A stretch of 37,699 bases of DNA. Source: a virus. Location of the stretch: positions 1 through 37,699 of IMG/VR virus record IMGVR_UViG_3300046167_000372. One strand, written 5' to 3'. The notes below the pieces were generated by a model. The model saw only the letters and a program-made list of their open reading frames with translations. It searched no databases and was not told where the DNA came from. Shown here piece after piece: positions 1-6,505 of the stretch. The translations under genes and the position numbers were made by a program. Position 1 is the first letter of the stretch. Each line of letters begins with the position of its first letter.

Positions 1-372
1 GTGCGTAAGCATAGTGCGGACAACAACTTCCACACCATTGTAACAGTACACACTAAACACCAACAAGCCAAGTACAAGAATGGCGTTCCTTATGTAGATG
101 TTCCAACTATGAATGACATCGCTGGAGGTATGCAATGGAGTCGTAAGGGTATGATGGTCCTCAATGTTTGGCGTTGTCCTTATGGACTCGAAGATGAGAA
201 TGGTATTCCATACGAACCTAACCAAGTAAAGATTACAGTTGTCAAAGCAAAACCAAAGATCGTTGGTAAGTTAGGTAGCGTTACATTATTTTATGACAAG
301 ATAACAAATAGATACTATGAAAGAGATGAACAAGGAAGAAAAGTCTTCGCCTATCCTGAGTCTAATTCGTGA
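1..372 (+). CDS. Replicative DNA helicase (DnaB/twinkle-like), C-terminal fragment
   Basis: The reading frame enters from the left edge; the first codon (GTG) is internal, not a true start. The 123 visible residues resemble the C-terminal part of a RecA-fold hexameric helicase: a buried strand followed by VTVHTKHQ (about residues 14-21, the sensor-like strand), the PTMNDIAGG segment (35-43) and VLNVWRCP (53-60), as in DnaB/twinkle proteins. The N-terminal half with the Walker A and B motifs sits at the right edge (37155-37699), so the two pieces probably belong to one gene. Role: unwinding DNA at the phage fork. The gene overlaps the next one by 56 nt. Family assignment is by pattern recognition only. 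Confidence 0.75.
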   Translation: MRKHSADNNFHTIVTVHTKHQQAKYKNGVPYVDVPTMNDIAGGMQWSRKGMMVLNVWRCPYGLEDENGIPYEPNQVKITVVKAKPKIVGKLGSVTLFYDKITNRYYERDEQGRKVFAYPESNS

Positions 373-634
373 TCGTAAGTTAGCCTTCGCCAATTTGGTG
401 AGGGCTTACCTTCGATTCAACGTGGAATCAGTTACCCAGGTTGAGGTAGTTGAGAGGGAAGATAGAGATGTGATGATCCTGATAAATGGAAACCTATATA
501 AATTTGATGTCTCTGATTACACCGGTAAGGAAGATAGATATATATTCTACAATCCTAGTAACGGAAGAATAGTAATAGAGGCTGGTGATGTCCAAAAAGT
601 TTTCAAATTGGATGTCGATTTAATTGATAAATAG
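317..634 (+). CDS. Hypothetical protein, 105 aa
   Basis: I do not recognise a family. The protein has a charged N-terminus, then alternating hydrophobic and charged strands (VTQVEVVE, DVMILINGNLYKF), suggesting a small beta-rich fold. I chose ATG 317; ATG 326, three codons later, is an equally possible start. Either start lies inside the end of the helicase gene (out-of-frame overlap of 47-56 nt), which suggests translational coupling. It is followed after 12 nt by the DUF1599-like gene. Confidence 0.6.
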   Translation: MKEMNKEEKSSPILSLIRDRKLAFANLVRAYLRFNVESVTQVEVVEREDRDVMILINGNLYKFDVSDYTGKEDRYIFYNPSNGRIVIEAGDVQKVFKLDVDLIDK

Positions 635-646
635 TATATTAGCATT

Positions 647-937
647 ATGGAACAGTTATACACATACGGAGAATTGACTACAGCGGAACTGATCAGGAAG
701 ATCAGCGAAGAAGTTACGGAACTGCTGTTAATGAAGAACGCTGCATACGGAGATAGCGCCTTGAATCCAGCAAACATATTTGCTAAAGGAGATGCGGTAG
801 AAAATTTATGCGCTCGCATTGATGACAAGTTGATGCGGATAAAAACAAAGGGCATAACAGACGAGACTGAAGATACCGTTCAGGATCTTATTGGATACCT
901 GATACTACTCAGGGTCGCAATGTTGAAGAATGAATAG
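647..937 (+). CDS. DUF1599/Nmad1-like (MazG-like) protein
   Basis: The 96-aa protein is all-alpha by eye. It carries the landmarks of the DUF1599 / nucleotide-modification-associated domain 1 group: KNAAYGDS (residues 30-37), RIDDKLMRI (57-65) and an acidic helix ending DLIGYLILLR (80-89). Members are phage proteins thought to act in nucleotide metabolism and are related to MazG-type NTP pyrophosphohydrolases. The exact substrate cannot be read from the sequence. It overlaps the RusA gene by 8 nt, typical of a tight operon. TATATTAG (635-642), also found before other genes here, ends just upstream of the start. Confidence 0.65.
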   Translation: MEQLYTYGELTTAELIRKISEEVTELLLMKNAAYGDSALNPANIFAKGDAVENLCARIDDKLMRIKTKGITDETEDTVQDLIGYLILLRVAMLKNE

Positions 938-1304
938 TTGGACTGAGATAGAACTAAGATTACCCAAGCCTCCCTCGTTGAATAAAATCTACGCGGGGAA
1001 GCATTGGGCAGTCCGAAAGAAATATAAAGATGATTATAAAGCAATATGCACAGAGGCTCTGGCGCACTATGATAAGTTTACCTGCGAAGGTTTTCGCATG
1101 GACATCTCTTATCGTTCTCGCCTGGACATCGACAATGGTATTCTTGTTTCAAAATTTCTCGCTGATACGCTCGTTGCTCTGGAAGTGGTTAAGGATGACA
1201 ACCCGAAATACTACGACAAGGTTACGATCCGGTATGATGAGGATCTTGAAAAAGACACCTACCTCGTAAAACTCATGTGTAAAAACCTAGTGTACCATGA
1301 CTAA
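930..1304 (+). CDS. RusA-like Holliday junction resolvase
   Basis: The 124-aa protein begins with the RusA signature LPKPPSLNKIYAGKHW (11-26). It carries the acidic residues expected for metal binding, D66 and D68 in RLDIDN, K75, and D89-D90 in VVKDDN. RusA proteins are small homodimeric endonucleases that resolve four-way junctions during phage recombination and before packaging. The length fits the family (about 120 aa). It sits between the DUF1599-like gene and a small hypothetical gene, with 8-nt overlaps on both sides. The other reading frame inside it (1030-1269) is a shadow. Confidence 0.85.
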   Translation: MNSWTEIELRLPKPPSLNKIYAGKHWAVRKKYKDDYKAICTEALAHYDKFTCEGFRMDISYRSRLDIDNGILVSKFLADTLVALEVVKDDNPKYYDKVTIRYDEDLEKDTYLVKLMCKNLVYHD

Positions 1305-1482
1305 GAAAGAACAAGTAGATGATCTACTAAGACAGATGGCTTCTCTATTCACTAATCTAGGATCCGATTCTAAGTTAAAAGAAATTGAGGAGGCTTACAA
1401 AAAAGAAAATGAATTGATTGATCGCATTGCTGAGATAGATCCAGACAAGGCGCGATCTATTAGACCATACAACAATCACTGA
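1297..1482 (+). CDS. Hypothetical charged small protein, 61 aa
   Basis: A very charged, probably helical protein: a Lys/Glu-rich stretch (about 27-45) could form a short coiled coil. I recognise no family. It starts inside the RusA gene (8-nt overlap), and its stop codon overlaps the next start as TGATG, so the three genes are probably translated as a coupled unit. Confidence 0.65.
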   Translation: MTKKEQVDDLLRQMASLFTNLGSDSKLKEIEEAYKKENELIDRIAEIDPDKARSIRPYNNH

Positions 1483-1631
1483 TGGACTGTCCTATGTGTA
1501 AACAACCTTTGGGTTGGGAGAGTGATCACAACTCTGAAGACTACGGCTTTGATGAAGGAGGAGCGGTCCTTGTTTATAGTTGCCATAACGATATTTGTGA
1601 TGCTGATATGGTTACGATATATGTAAATTAA
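1482..1631 (+). CDS. Small zinc-ribbon protein, 49 aa
   Basis: The frame starts with ATG 1482, overlapping the previous stop (TGATG), and ends at TAA 1629-1631. The protein has two Cys pairs, C3-x2-C6 (MDCPMC) and C34-x4-C39 (CHNDIC), with a beta-hairpin-like acidic stretch between them. This is the pattern of a minimal zinc ribbon. Such proteins are common in phages, where their function is usually unknown. The gene fills what would otherwise be an unexplained gap in a tightly packed operon, which supports it being real. Confidence 0.7.
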   Translation: MDCPMCKQPLGWESDHNSEDYGFDEGGAVLVYSCHNDICDADMVTIYVN

Positions 1632-1634
1632 AGT

Positions 1635-1871
1635 ATGCCTTTTGATAGAACATACGAAGAACTCACTAACGATGAAGCAGATTTCATTATCAGTCTGTAC
1701 GAGTCAGTATCAGAACTTATCCGTTCCGGAAGACCTGTTACTTTGGTGGCGCTGGGAAGAATCCTTAACGTAAGTACCACAGAACTTTCAGACTACCTGA
1801 TAGAAATCGTTAGAATACAAGATAAAGTTGAAGAAGAATATCAAGTACAACAAAGCGGAGATCGAGAATGA
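1635..1871 (+). CDS. Small HTH-like protein, 78 aa
   Basis: The N-terminal half is acidic and helical (YEELTNDEADFIISLYES). The middle RPVTLVALGRILNVSTTEL (about 34-52) looks like a helix-turn-helix, and the C-terminus is charged. DNA binding is an inference from this pattern. It is 3 nt downstream of the zinc-ribbon gene, and its last 44 nt overlap the start of the next gene. Confidence 0.55.
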   Translation: MPFDRTYEELTNDEADFIISLYESVSELIRSGRPVTLVALGRILNVSTTELSDYLIEIVRIQDKVEEEYQVQQSGDRE

Positions 1872-2241
1872 GGCACGAATATCTGTAGATCTAGACAGGA
1901 TAACAGAGTCACTTGGCAAGTTTATTCTTGATCGGGCAGAAGATATTTCTTACTCAGCATTTGTTACTAACGGAAACAACGAATTGAGACAAGCACTTAT
2001 TGACGATGCGGTCATGAGGGTGTGTGATAAATTCCTTGACTACTATGTAGAAGGAAAGAGTGCGGCCAACTTAATTATATCTATGATCTATTCTACTATG
2101 ACTAACAAGATAGTCTCGTTAAAATGGAGAGATGTGTATGGCGCAAGGATCAAAGGAAATGTAATGGTGTATGAAGATGGTGAAGTAAAAAAGAAACTTA
2201 TACGTTACATTAAAGATGATTATAACAGCAAGAAACTATGA
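1828..2241 (+). CDS. Possible late-sigma-like (gp55-like) protein, 137 aa
   Basis: The frame opens at TTG 1828, inside the previous gene. No ATG occurs in this frame until deep in the protein, so the start is uncertain. The central part, an acidic helix ELRQALIDDAVMRVCDKFLDYY followed by NLIISMIYSTMTNKIVSLKW, follows the arrangement of sigma region 2 in T4 gp55-type phage late sigma factors, where the corresponding text runs from a DAV..C..Y helix to an aromatic-rich FAYFT helix. This is a weak pattern match and not a firm assignment. If right, it could direct transcription of the minus-strand late operon. The stop overlaps the next start (ATGA). Confidence 0.45.
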   Translation: MKKNIKYNKAEIENEARISVDLDRITESLGKFILDRAEDISYSAFVTNGNNELRQALIDDAVMRVCDKFLDYYVEGKSAANLIISMIYSTMTNKIVSLKWRDVYGARIKGNVMVYEDGEVKKKLIRYIKDDYNSKKL

Positions 2242-2483
2242 TTGAAATATTAAATCACATAATTCACATTGTTGGATTTGGAATCCTGTTTGGATTTCTT
2301 TTTGTATTTGAACCGTATGTATCACTATACGAAAGAAAGTTTAACTACAAGCCGTTTAACTGCGTTCTGTGCCTTTCTTTTTGGGTTAGTATGCTGATCT
2401 ATGTATTGGCCGGAGTAAGTCCTGTGTATGCGATTTATACGGCTCTTGTTGCTGAGTTAACTTATAGAGAGTTGGTTTCATGA
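2238..2483 (+). CDS. Small multi-span membrane protein with C-x2-C motif
   Basis: The 81-aa protein has hydrophobic segments at about 8-27, 45-60 and 62-76, and a cytoplasmic-looking charged loop (YERKFNYKPF). It carries the motif NCVLCLSFWVS (41-51), as in phage membrane proteins resembling DUF1360. The two cysteines sit at the entry of the second span. It lies just before the endolysin gene, so a lysis or envelope role is possible, but nothing in the sequence proves it. Confidence 0.7.
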   Translation: MIEILNHIIHIVGFGILFGFLFVFEPYVSLYERKFNYKPFNCVLCLSFWVSMLIYVLAGVSPVYAIYTALVAELTYRELVS

Positions 2484-2526
2484 GTAATGTAAATTATAAA
2501 GAAGAAGGCAAATAAAACAAAGTGAT

Positions 2527-2985
2527 ATGAGACTAAGAAAAACAGATCGAAAGATCAATAAAATAATACTACATTGCACAGCCACTCCAGAAGGTATGGA
2601 TGTAGATGTAAAGAAGGTTACAGAATGGCATAAGAAACGTGGTTTCTCTACAATAGGATACCACTATCTAGTTAAACTAGATGGAACTATTGAAGAAGGA
2701 AGAAGTGTTCATGACATGGGCGCTCATGTAAGAGGCCACAATGCAGACAGTATCGGAGTAGTTTATGTAGGAGGTTGTGACGAGGACATGAATCCTAAAG
2801 ATACTAGAACTGATCTGCAAGAATTTGTGCTTACAAATTTATTAGCATCTTTAATGGAGATGTATCCTAATGCGACATTGCACGGACACAATGAGTTCGC
2901 AGCGAAAGCCTGTCCTTCATTTGACGTGCAGAAAGAATATGATTTTTTAATTAATCTAAAAACAGAGGAAGATGAGCAAGAATGA
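2527..2985 (+). CDS. N-acetylmuramoyl-L-alanine amidase (T7 lysozyme-type endolysin)
   Basis: A 152-aa Amidase_2/PGRP-fold protein that cleaves the bond between MurNAc and the peptide stem. The zinc ligands can be placed as H16 (IILHCTAT), H121 (LHGHNEF) and C129 (KACPSFD), with Y45 (GYHYLV) and K127 as catalytic helpers. The H-x5-K-x-C spacing matches T7 lysozyme H122/K128/C130. There is no signal peptide, so release needs a holin, and a holin-like gene lies 115 nt downstream. The length is that of the single-domain T7 enzyme, with no separate cell-wall-binding domain. Confidence 0.93.
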   Translation: MRLRKTDRKINKIILHCTATPEGMDVDVKKVTEWHKKRGFSTIGYHYLVKLDGTIEEGRSVHDMGAHVRGHNADSIGVVYVGGCDEDMNPKDTRTDLQEFVLTNLLASLMEMYPNATLHGHNEFAAKACPSFDVQKEYDFLINLKTEEDEQE

Positions 2986-3097
2986 TTTTGAATTGAATGA
3001 TAGTTTCGCAGATTTCGTTGATGAGTTAGCGAATAGCGAGAAAAATGATAACGCCTGTAGCATCGACAATCCAGAATGTGAAGGTTGTGGGAGTTAA
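2972..3097 (+). CDS. Small acidic Cys-containing protein, 41 aa
   Basis: The frame starts at ATG 2972, inside the end of the amidase gene, and ends at TAA 3095-3097, two bases before the holin-like ATG at 3100. The N-terminal half is acidic and helical (DSFADFVDELANSE). The C-terminus clusters three cysteines (ACSIDNPECEGCGS). Its exact fit between two genes supports translation. A lysis-timing role is only suggested by position. Confidence 0.55.
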   Translation: MSKNDFELNDSFADFVDELANSEKNDNACSIDNPECEGCGS

Positions 3098-3099
3098 TT

Positions 3100-3468
3100 A
3101 TGGGGAACTTATTAAGCAAATTAACGCTGGGTGCTGCAAAGGAGACTGTGGATGCAGTTGCAAATGTGGTGGACAAGTTTGTTCAGAACCCTGCGGAAAG
3201 AGAGGCTGCTCGTGTAGCGATCGAAGAGGAGATCAGTAAACGCTGGTCCTCTGATATGGACTCAGATTCCTGGTTGTCCAAGAATATACGTCCTTTAACT
3301 CTAGCCATAATAGTTTTATTTCTAATATCAATGACCTTCTTTGAGGGGTTTGGTATTAGTAATGTAAGTGAAAGATGGATAGGTTTATGGGAAATGGTAA
3401 GCGTGACCGTGATAGGCGGTTACTTCGCAGTAAGAACCGTGGACAAAAGAACACGAAGAATAAAATAA
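3100..3468 (+). CDS. Holin-like membrane protein
   Basis: With start ATG 3100 (the upstream TTG at 3085 lies inside the preceding gene) the protein is 122 aa. An amphipathic N-terminal region (KETVDAVANVVDKFVQNP, 14-31) and a charged helix lead into two hydrophobic segments (about 66-82 and 93-111), ending in a basic tail (VDKRTRRIK). This resembles the holins described as 3TM for gene-transfer-agent release. Its position directly after the endolysin supports the call. It would make the membrane lesion through which the amidase reaches the peptidoglycan. The gene is followed by a strong terminator. Confidence 0.7.
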   Translation: MGNLLSKLTLGAAKETVDAVANVVDKFVQNPAEREAARVAIEEEISKRWSSDMDSDSWLSKNIRPLTLAIIVLFLISMTFFEGFGISNVSERWIGLWEMVSVTVIGGYFAVRTVDKRTRRIK

Positions 3469-3517
3469 CATGGTGCGAATTAGCACCGGTAGAGTGTAAC
3501 TGCTTAGGCTCTTGTAA

Positions 3518-3550
3518 GGAAGGGGGACGTTAGTCCTCCTTCCTTTTTTT
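3518..3550 (+). terminator. Rho-independent terminator ending the plus-strand operon
   Basis: An 11-bp stem pairs 3518-3528 with 3533-3543 around a GTTA loop and is followed by seven T residues. It lies 50 nt after the holin-like stop, at the point where the two convoys of genes converge. The T-run is only on the plus strand. Confidence 0.9.
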
Positions 3551-3691
3551 ATATAGATCGTAAGATCTCTGGAACGTATAGACTATAGATGCTACAAGAA
3601 GAATTAGTTTCAATGCGTTCTCTATAGCAGAAAACGATATAGCCAATGTGGCCGCGTTGAATAGCATTAATTTGATGTCGTTGTGGTCCAT
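3530..3691 (-). CDS. Small single-span membrane protein, 53 aa
   Basis: The start codon overlaps the stop of the connector gene (TAATG at 3693-3689), and the frame ends at TAA 3532-3530. The protein has a short polar N-terminus (MDHNDIKLM), one long hydrophobic segment (about 9-39, possibly two short spans with a Glu-Asn kink) and a basic-acidic tail (YKKRKED). It resembles small phage membrane proteins often called holins or membrane anchors, but it is last in the late operon rather than in the lysis cassette. Its last codons lie inside the convergent terminator hairpin, an economical overlap. Confidence 0.6.
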   Translation of the reverse strand: MDHNDIKLMLFNAATLAISFSAIENALKLILLVASIVYTFQRSYDLYKKRKED

Positions 3692-4215
3692 TAGTTATCG
3701 CAGTTTTCCTCGTTGCGGTATAATGTATTTGGATAGTACACAGATCCTTGGTAAACATCGTCCTCTTGAAATACGTCATCAACCTTACAGCCTTCAGCCT
3801 GTGTAATGGCATAAAGATCTGTGTCGTTTTTGATATAGTCTATGATCTTTGTATTGATATACTTTGCCTTACTCTCGATTTGAGAAACAAGTGCATCGAT
3901 GACATACTGATCTTGTACGGACTCTTCGTTTTTAGTTCCGGCAGCAGCAGTACGCAGCATAGAAACAGTTGCCTTTGCTGAGAACATGGCAAGCGCATAT
4001 TTAAGTAACTTGTATAGATCAACCTCTGATCCAGATAATGTCTGGTTCAATACCTTATCCTCCATGTGTTCGTACAGACAAGATCCCAAAAGATCTTGGA
4101 TAGAAGTGAACTGCTCTAGTTGGATAATAGAAAGCAACTGCGCTCGATCCAACCTCTTTGGAAGAGGAAAGTTCTGGTACAGGTAGTTATCATCTATAAA
4201 AATTACATTAACCAT
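3691..4215 (-). CDS. Probable head-tail connector (DUF6712-like)
   Basis: The 174-aa protein looks like connector proteins found after portals in Bacteroidota phages: a helical core around SIQDLLGSCLYEHMEDKV and YKLLKYALAMFSAKATV, then an extended acidic C-terminus with Tyr and Asp residues. It overlaps the portal gene by 8 nt. It would bind under the portal ring at the head-tail interface. Position and helix pattern support the role; the sequence has no catalytic motif to confirm it. Confidence 0.5.
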   Translation of the reverse strand: MVNVIFIDDNYLYQNFPLPKRLDRAQLLSIIQLEQFTSIQDLLGSCLYEHMEDKVLNQTLSGSEVDLYKLLKYALAMFSAKATVSMLRTAAAGTKNEESVQDQYVIDALVSQIESKAKYINTKIIDYIKNDTDLYAITQAEGCKVDDVFQEDDVYQGSVYYPNTLYRNEENCDN

Positions 4216-5449
4216 TTGCTATATCAGTTGTGTTAGCACCTTTAATACTTTCCAAGTTAATATCTTCTTCAACTACAGACAGGTTCATTTCATCAAATCC
4301 AATCGTAGATAAAATTCTGTTGATATTGCTGATCAAGATTTCTCTGTTCGGAAGCGTTTCAGTCGCTCTAAAAATTTGGTATGCGGTGACGAGTTCGTTA
4401 CCGGTTCCTCCCAACTTTCCGGAAACCATGACACCAAATAAAGTAGGCGAAGTAATATTATGAGCAGTAAGAATTTTAGCATCGTTCAATCGTGAGAGGA
4501 CATCAATTGTTTTATCTAGATTCTCTACATTTAATGGAGTAAACTTAGGTGCATCCTCTTCTTTTTTAACCCAACTAACGATAAAGTTATCTGCTTCAGA
4601 TCCTGTGAAAGACTCTTTGAAATTTTTATATTCCGTAGCACGTTGCTCGGCAGACATATTACGACCGATAAAAGTCGCTAGAACTTTTGGCGTGAATCCG
4701 TTCTCAGCCGAGTTTTTAATATGCTTACCAAACTCAAAATCACTTGCGATGTAATGGAAAGCAGATATGTAATTAGGTACTCCGTAATAGGGATTCCCAC
4801 TATAAGGGTTAGCAATATATAATACAGCCTCTTTAGCGGACTTGTCGTACTTGCTAAAGGCTTTGATCTTTCTTGGCTCGTTGTGCTGTACTGAGTTTGC
4901 TCCGTATCCAAAACTTCTTCTTACGATGTAGTGTGTTACTTCTCCTTTTTCATTTGGTTCCGCCGCTCTGATTCCTTTTGGATCTAGAGATTTGAATTCC
5001 AATATCTTTGTTCTCGTATTGTTCCATCGTACATAAAATGCAGCAGCACCTTTGTGTTCGTATTGGAATGCAGCGTGAGAAATAACATCATACATACCCT
5101 GGTTGTTACCAGCGCAGTTTTTTAAGAAAACCTTTAACTCTTGTTTAGCCTTCTTTGTTTTTAAGAACTCATCAGAGTAATTTATATCACGACCAGAAAC
5201 CATCTTTGCTTTCTTAGTCAATATACCAGCATGGACAGGAGATTGTCGTAGCATCTTTTCCAGGATCACAGGAAAATCATCATTAACGCCAAACTTTATG
5301 TAGTCACCTACATTTGTATGGCCTAATTTGTACCTTGAGTTTAGATCCTTGATCGTATTTTCCAACTCGTTTGCAGCAACACTATCTTCTGTTGCTTGAA
5401 CAAACGTATTAGATGCAAAATAATCTACGATATTGTTTAATAGTCCCAT
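4208..5449 (-). CDS. Phage portal protein
   Basis: The 413-aa protein has the size and texture of siphovirus portal subunits, which form the dodecameric ring at one capsid vertex through which DNA enters and leaves. A helical N-terminus (NELENTIKDLNSRYKLG) leads to the clip and stem region with YVRWNNT and LDPKGIRA. The segment NITSPTLFGVMVSGKLGG near residue 340 is typical of portals in this phage group. Oddly, it is nearly 19 kb from the terminase, at the far end of the late operon. The motif TTGTAAATT lies just upstream (5463-5455). Confidence 0.8.
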   Translation of the reverse strand: MGLLNNIVDYFASNTFVQATEDSVAANELENTIKDLNSRYKLGHTNVGDYIKFGVNDDFPVILEKMLRQSPVHAGILTKKAKMVSGRDINYSDEFLKTKKAKQELKVFLKNCAGNNQGMYDVISHAAFQYEHKGAAAFYVRWNNTRTKILEFKSLDPKGIRAAEPNEKGEVTHYIVRRSFGYGANSVQHNEPRKIKAFSKYDKSAKEAVLYIANPYSGNPYYGVPNYISAFHYIASDFEFGKHIKNSAENGFTPKVLATFIGRNMSAEQRATEYKNFKESFTGSEADNFIVSWVKKEEDAPKFTPLNVENLDKTIDVLSRLNDAKILTAHNITSPTLFGVMVSGKLGGTGNELVTAYQIFRATETLPNREILISNINRILSTIGFDEMNLSVVEEDINLESIKGANTTDIANG

Positions 5450-5464
5450 ATCTTAATTTACAAG

Positions 5465-5800
5465 TTAAAGATCTTGAATAACTACTGTATCCGAGTACAA
5501 TCCTGATCCTGCTGAATCAAAAGTATAAGACTCTACCTCGCATAAATAGGTAGTGCTTGTGTTACCATTTAGAATACTCATATAGTATTCACCACCCTCG
5601 ATAGTGTTTGATAACAAGTCGATGTTTAACACAATAAAATCAGAACAACTGTCCAATAGTAAGTTGTCCTTAAGATCAGTCAAAGTAAGAGCGGTATTCC
5701 CCACCACCTTTTCAAACACTACGTCAAAAGAATTGATTGCGTATCCTATATTCTTAATAAAAGAAATGGAGTTTACCGCTCCTGACTTTAACCTTTTCAT
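5465..5800 (-). CDS. Hypothetical virion-associated protein, 111 aa
   Basis: The sequence is beta-rich: alternating hydrophobic strands, a central EGGEYYMSILNG segment and a C-terminal SGSGLYSDTVVIQDL. Proteins of this sort in marine flavobacterial phages sit among tail and fibre genes and may be small structural or fibre-attached domains. I know no named family. It is between a coiled-coil protein and the portal, sharing their operon. Confidence 0.5.
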   Translation of the reverse strand: MKRLKSGAVNSISFIKNIGYAINSFDVVFEKVVGNTALTLTDLKDNLLLDSCSDFIVLNIDLLSNTIEGGEYYMSILNGNTSTTYLCEVESYTFDSAGSGLYSDTVVIQDL

Positions 5801-5803
5801 TTA

Positions 5804-6046
5804 CTACCCTTCTTGTTTTGGTTCCTTTAATTCACCTGTTGCCAGATCAATTTCAACATCTCCGTGTTCCTTGCGGATCACTTCTTTTTGCTCTTCTAAT
5901 TGATCAAGCAATTGCTTATAAGCATCTACCGCACGAGACTCCTCTACTCTCATACTTGCGATTTGAGAATCGAGATACTTTAGAGTCTTGATAATGTTGT
6001 TTAACTCAGTTAGTTGTTCTTCAGAAAGTTTCTTAACTTCAGACAT
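5804..6046 (-). CDS. Small coiled-coil protein, 80 aa
   Basis: Almost the whole protein is a charged amphipathic helix (about 8-65), with heptad-like leucines and isoleucines, followed by an acidic tail. This is a prefoldin- or scaffold-like look without a specific family. A perfect TAnnTTTG box (TATATTTG) lies 25 nt upstream on the same strand, so the gene may start its own transcript covering the portal genes. Confidence 0.6.
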   Translation of the reverse strand: MSEVKKLSEEQLTELNNIIKTLKYLDSQIASMRVEESRAVDAYKQLLDQLEEQKEVIRKEHGDVEIDLATGELKEPKQEG

Positions 6047-6070
6047 AATTATAATTATTAGTTAACTATA

Positions 6071-6078
6071 CAAATATA
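6071..6078 (-). promoter_or_regulatory. Candidate internal promoter (-7 box TATATTTG)
   Basis: On the minus strand TATATTTG (6078-6071) matches the Bacteroidota -7 consensus TAnnTTTG exactly. I see no clear TTG at the usual -33 distance, so the match is partial. It lies in the only gap of more than 100 nt in this part of the late operon (6047-6157), which otherwise holds only AT-rich sequence and a small GTGC/GCAC hairpin. Confidence 0.4.
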
Positions 6079-6157
6079 CTGATATATAACTAATTATAGT
6101 GCTATTGCACCGTTAATTGTTTTACCGTTACTAAGGCTAAATTCAATAAGATCTCTA

Positions 6158-6505
6158 CTAACTAAAATCACTATTTATGATATAGGTCGGTTCTGTATTT
6201 TGCATAGGAACTAGTTGGTGTTCTAATCTTTTTTTTAGCAACATCTTAAGATTTTCAACTTTTACAGTGTTGGCAGACAACACAAGATTTTTTAAATACT
6301 CGGATGTAACAGTCTCAATTGACTTGAAATTATTAGACTGTGGTTTACTTAGCGGCAATTCTATATTTTCAAATACCGTTCTACCATCTTTTTCTAACTC
6401 TATCCTTAGGTTTACAGAGACAATCACATTTGTAAAAGTTTCTCCATTTAAAACTATAGAATCCGCAATCTTTGCTTGATTTACAGTAACATTATAATTA
6501 TCCAT
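6158..6505 (-). CDS. Hypothetical protein following the fibre, 115 aa
   Basis: Beta-strand-like N-terminal half (NYNVTVNQAKIADSIVLNG) and a helical, basic C-terminal half (ENLKMLLKKRLEHQ). It overlaps the long fibre gene by 8 nt and directly follows it, the position often taken by fibre-assembly chaperones or small tip proteins. No family recognised. Confidence 0.5.
   Translation of the reverse strand: MDNYNVTVNQAKIADSIVLNGETFTNVIVSVNLRIELEKDGRTVFENIELPLSKPQSNNFKSIETVTSEYLKNLVLSANTVKVENLKMLLKKRLEHQLVPMQNTEPTYIINSDFS

Noticed and set aside
1183-1195. GGAAGTG in the RusA gene as a possible partner for the tRNA fragment's acceptor strand
   Set aside because: It is coding sequence far away with no D arm or anticodon arm next to it; a chance match.
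2480-2515. An 11-codon frame (MSNVNYKEEGK) overlapping the stop of the membrane protein
   Set aside because: Too short to support as a gene; probably only a leader or re-initiation remnant before the amidase gene.
3472-3487. GGTGC/GCACC hairpin with a 6-nt loop, similar in shape to the pseudoknot stem
   Set aside because: No downstream sequence complementary to the loop GAATTA and no GCGTGG motif; not a member of the repeated RNA family.
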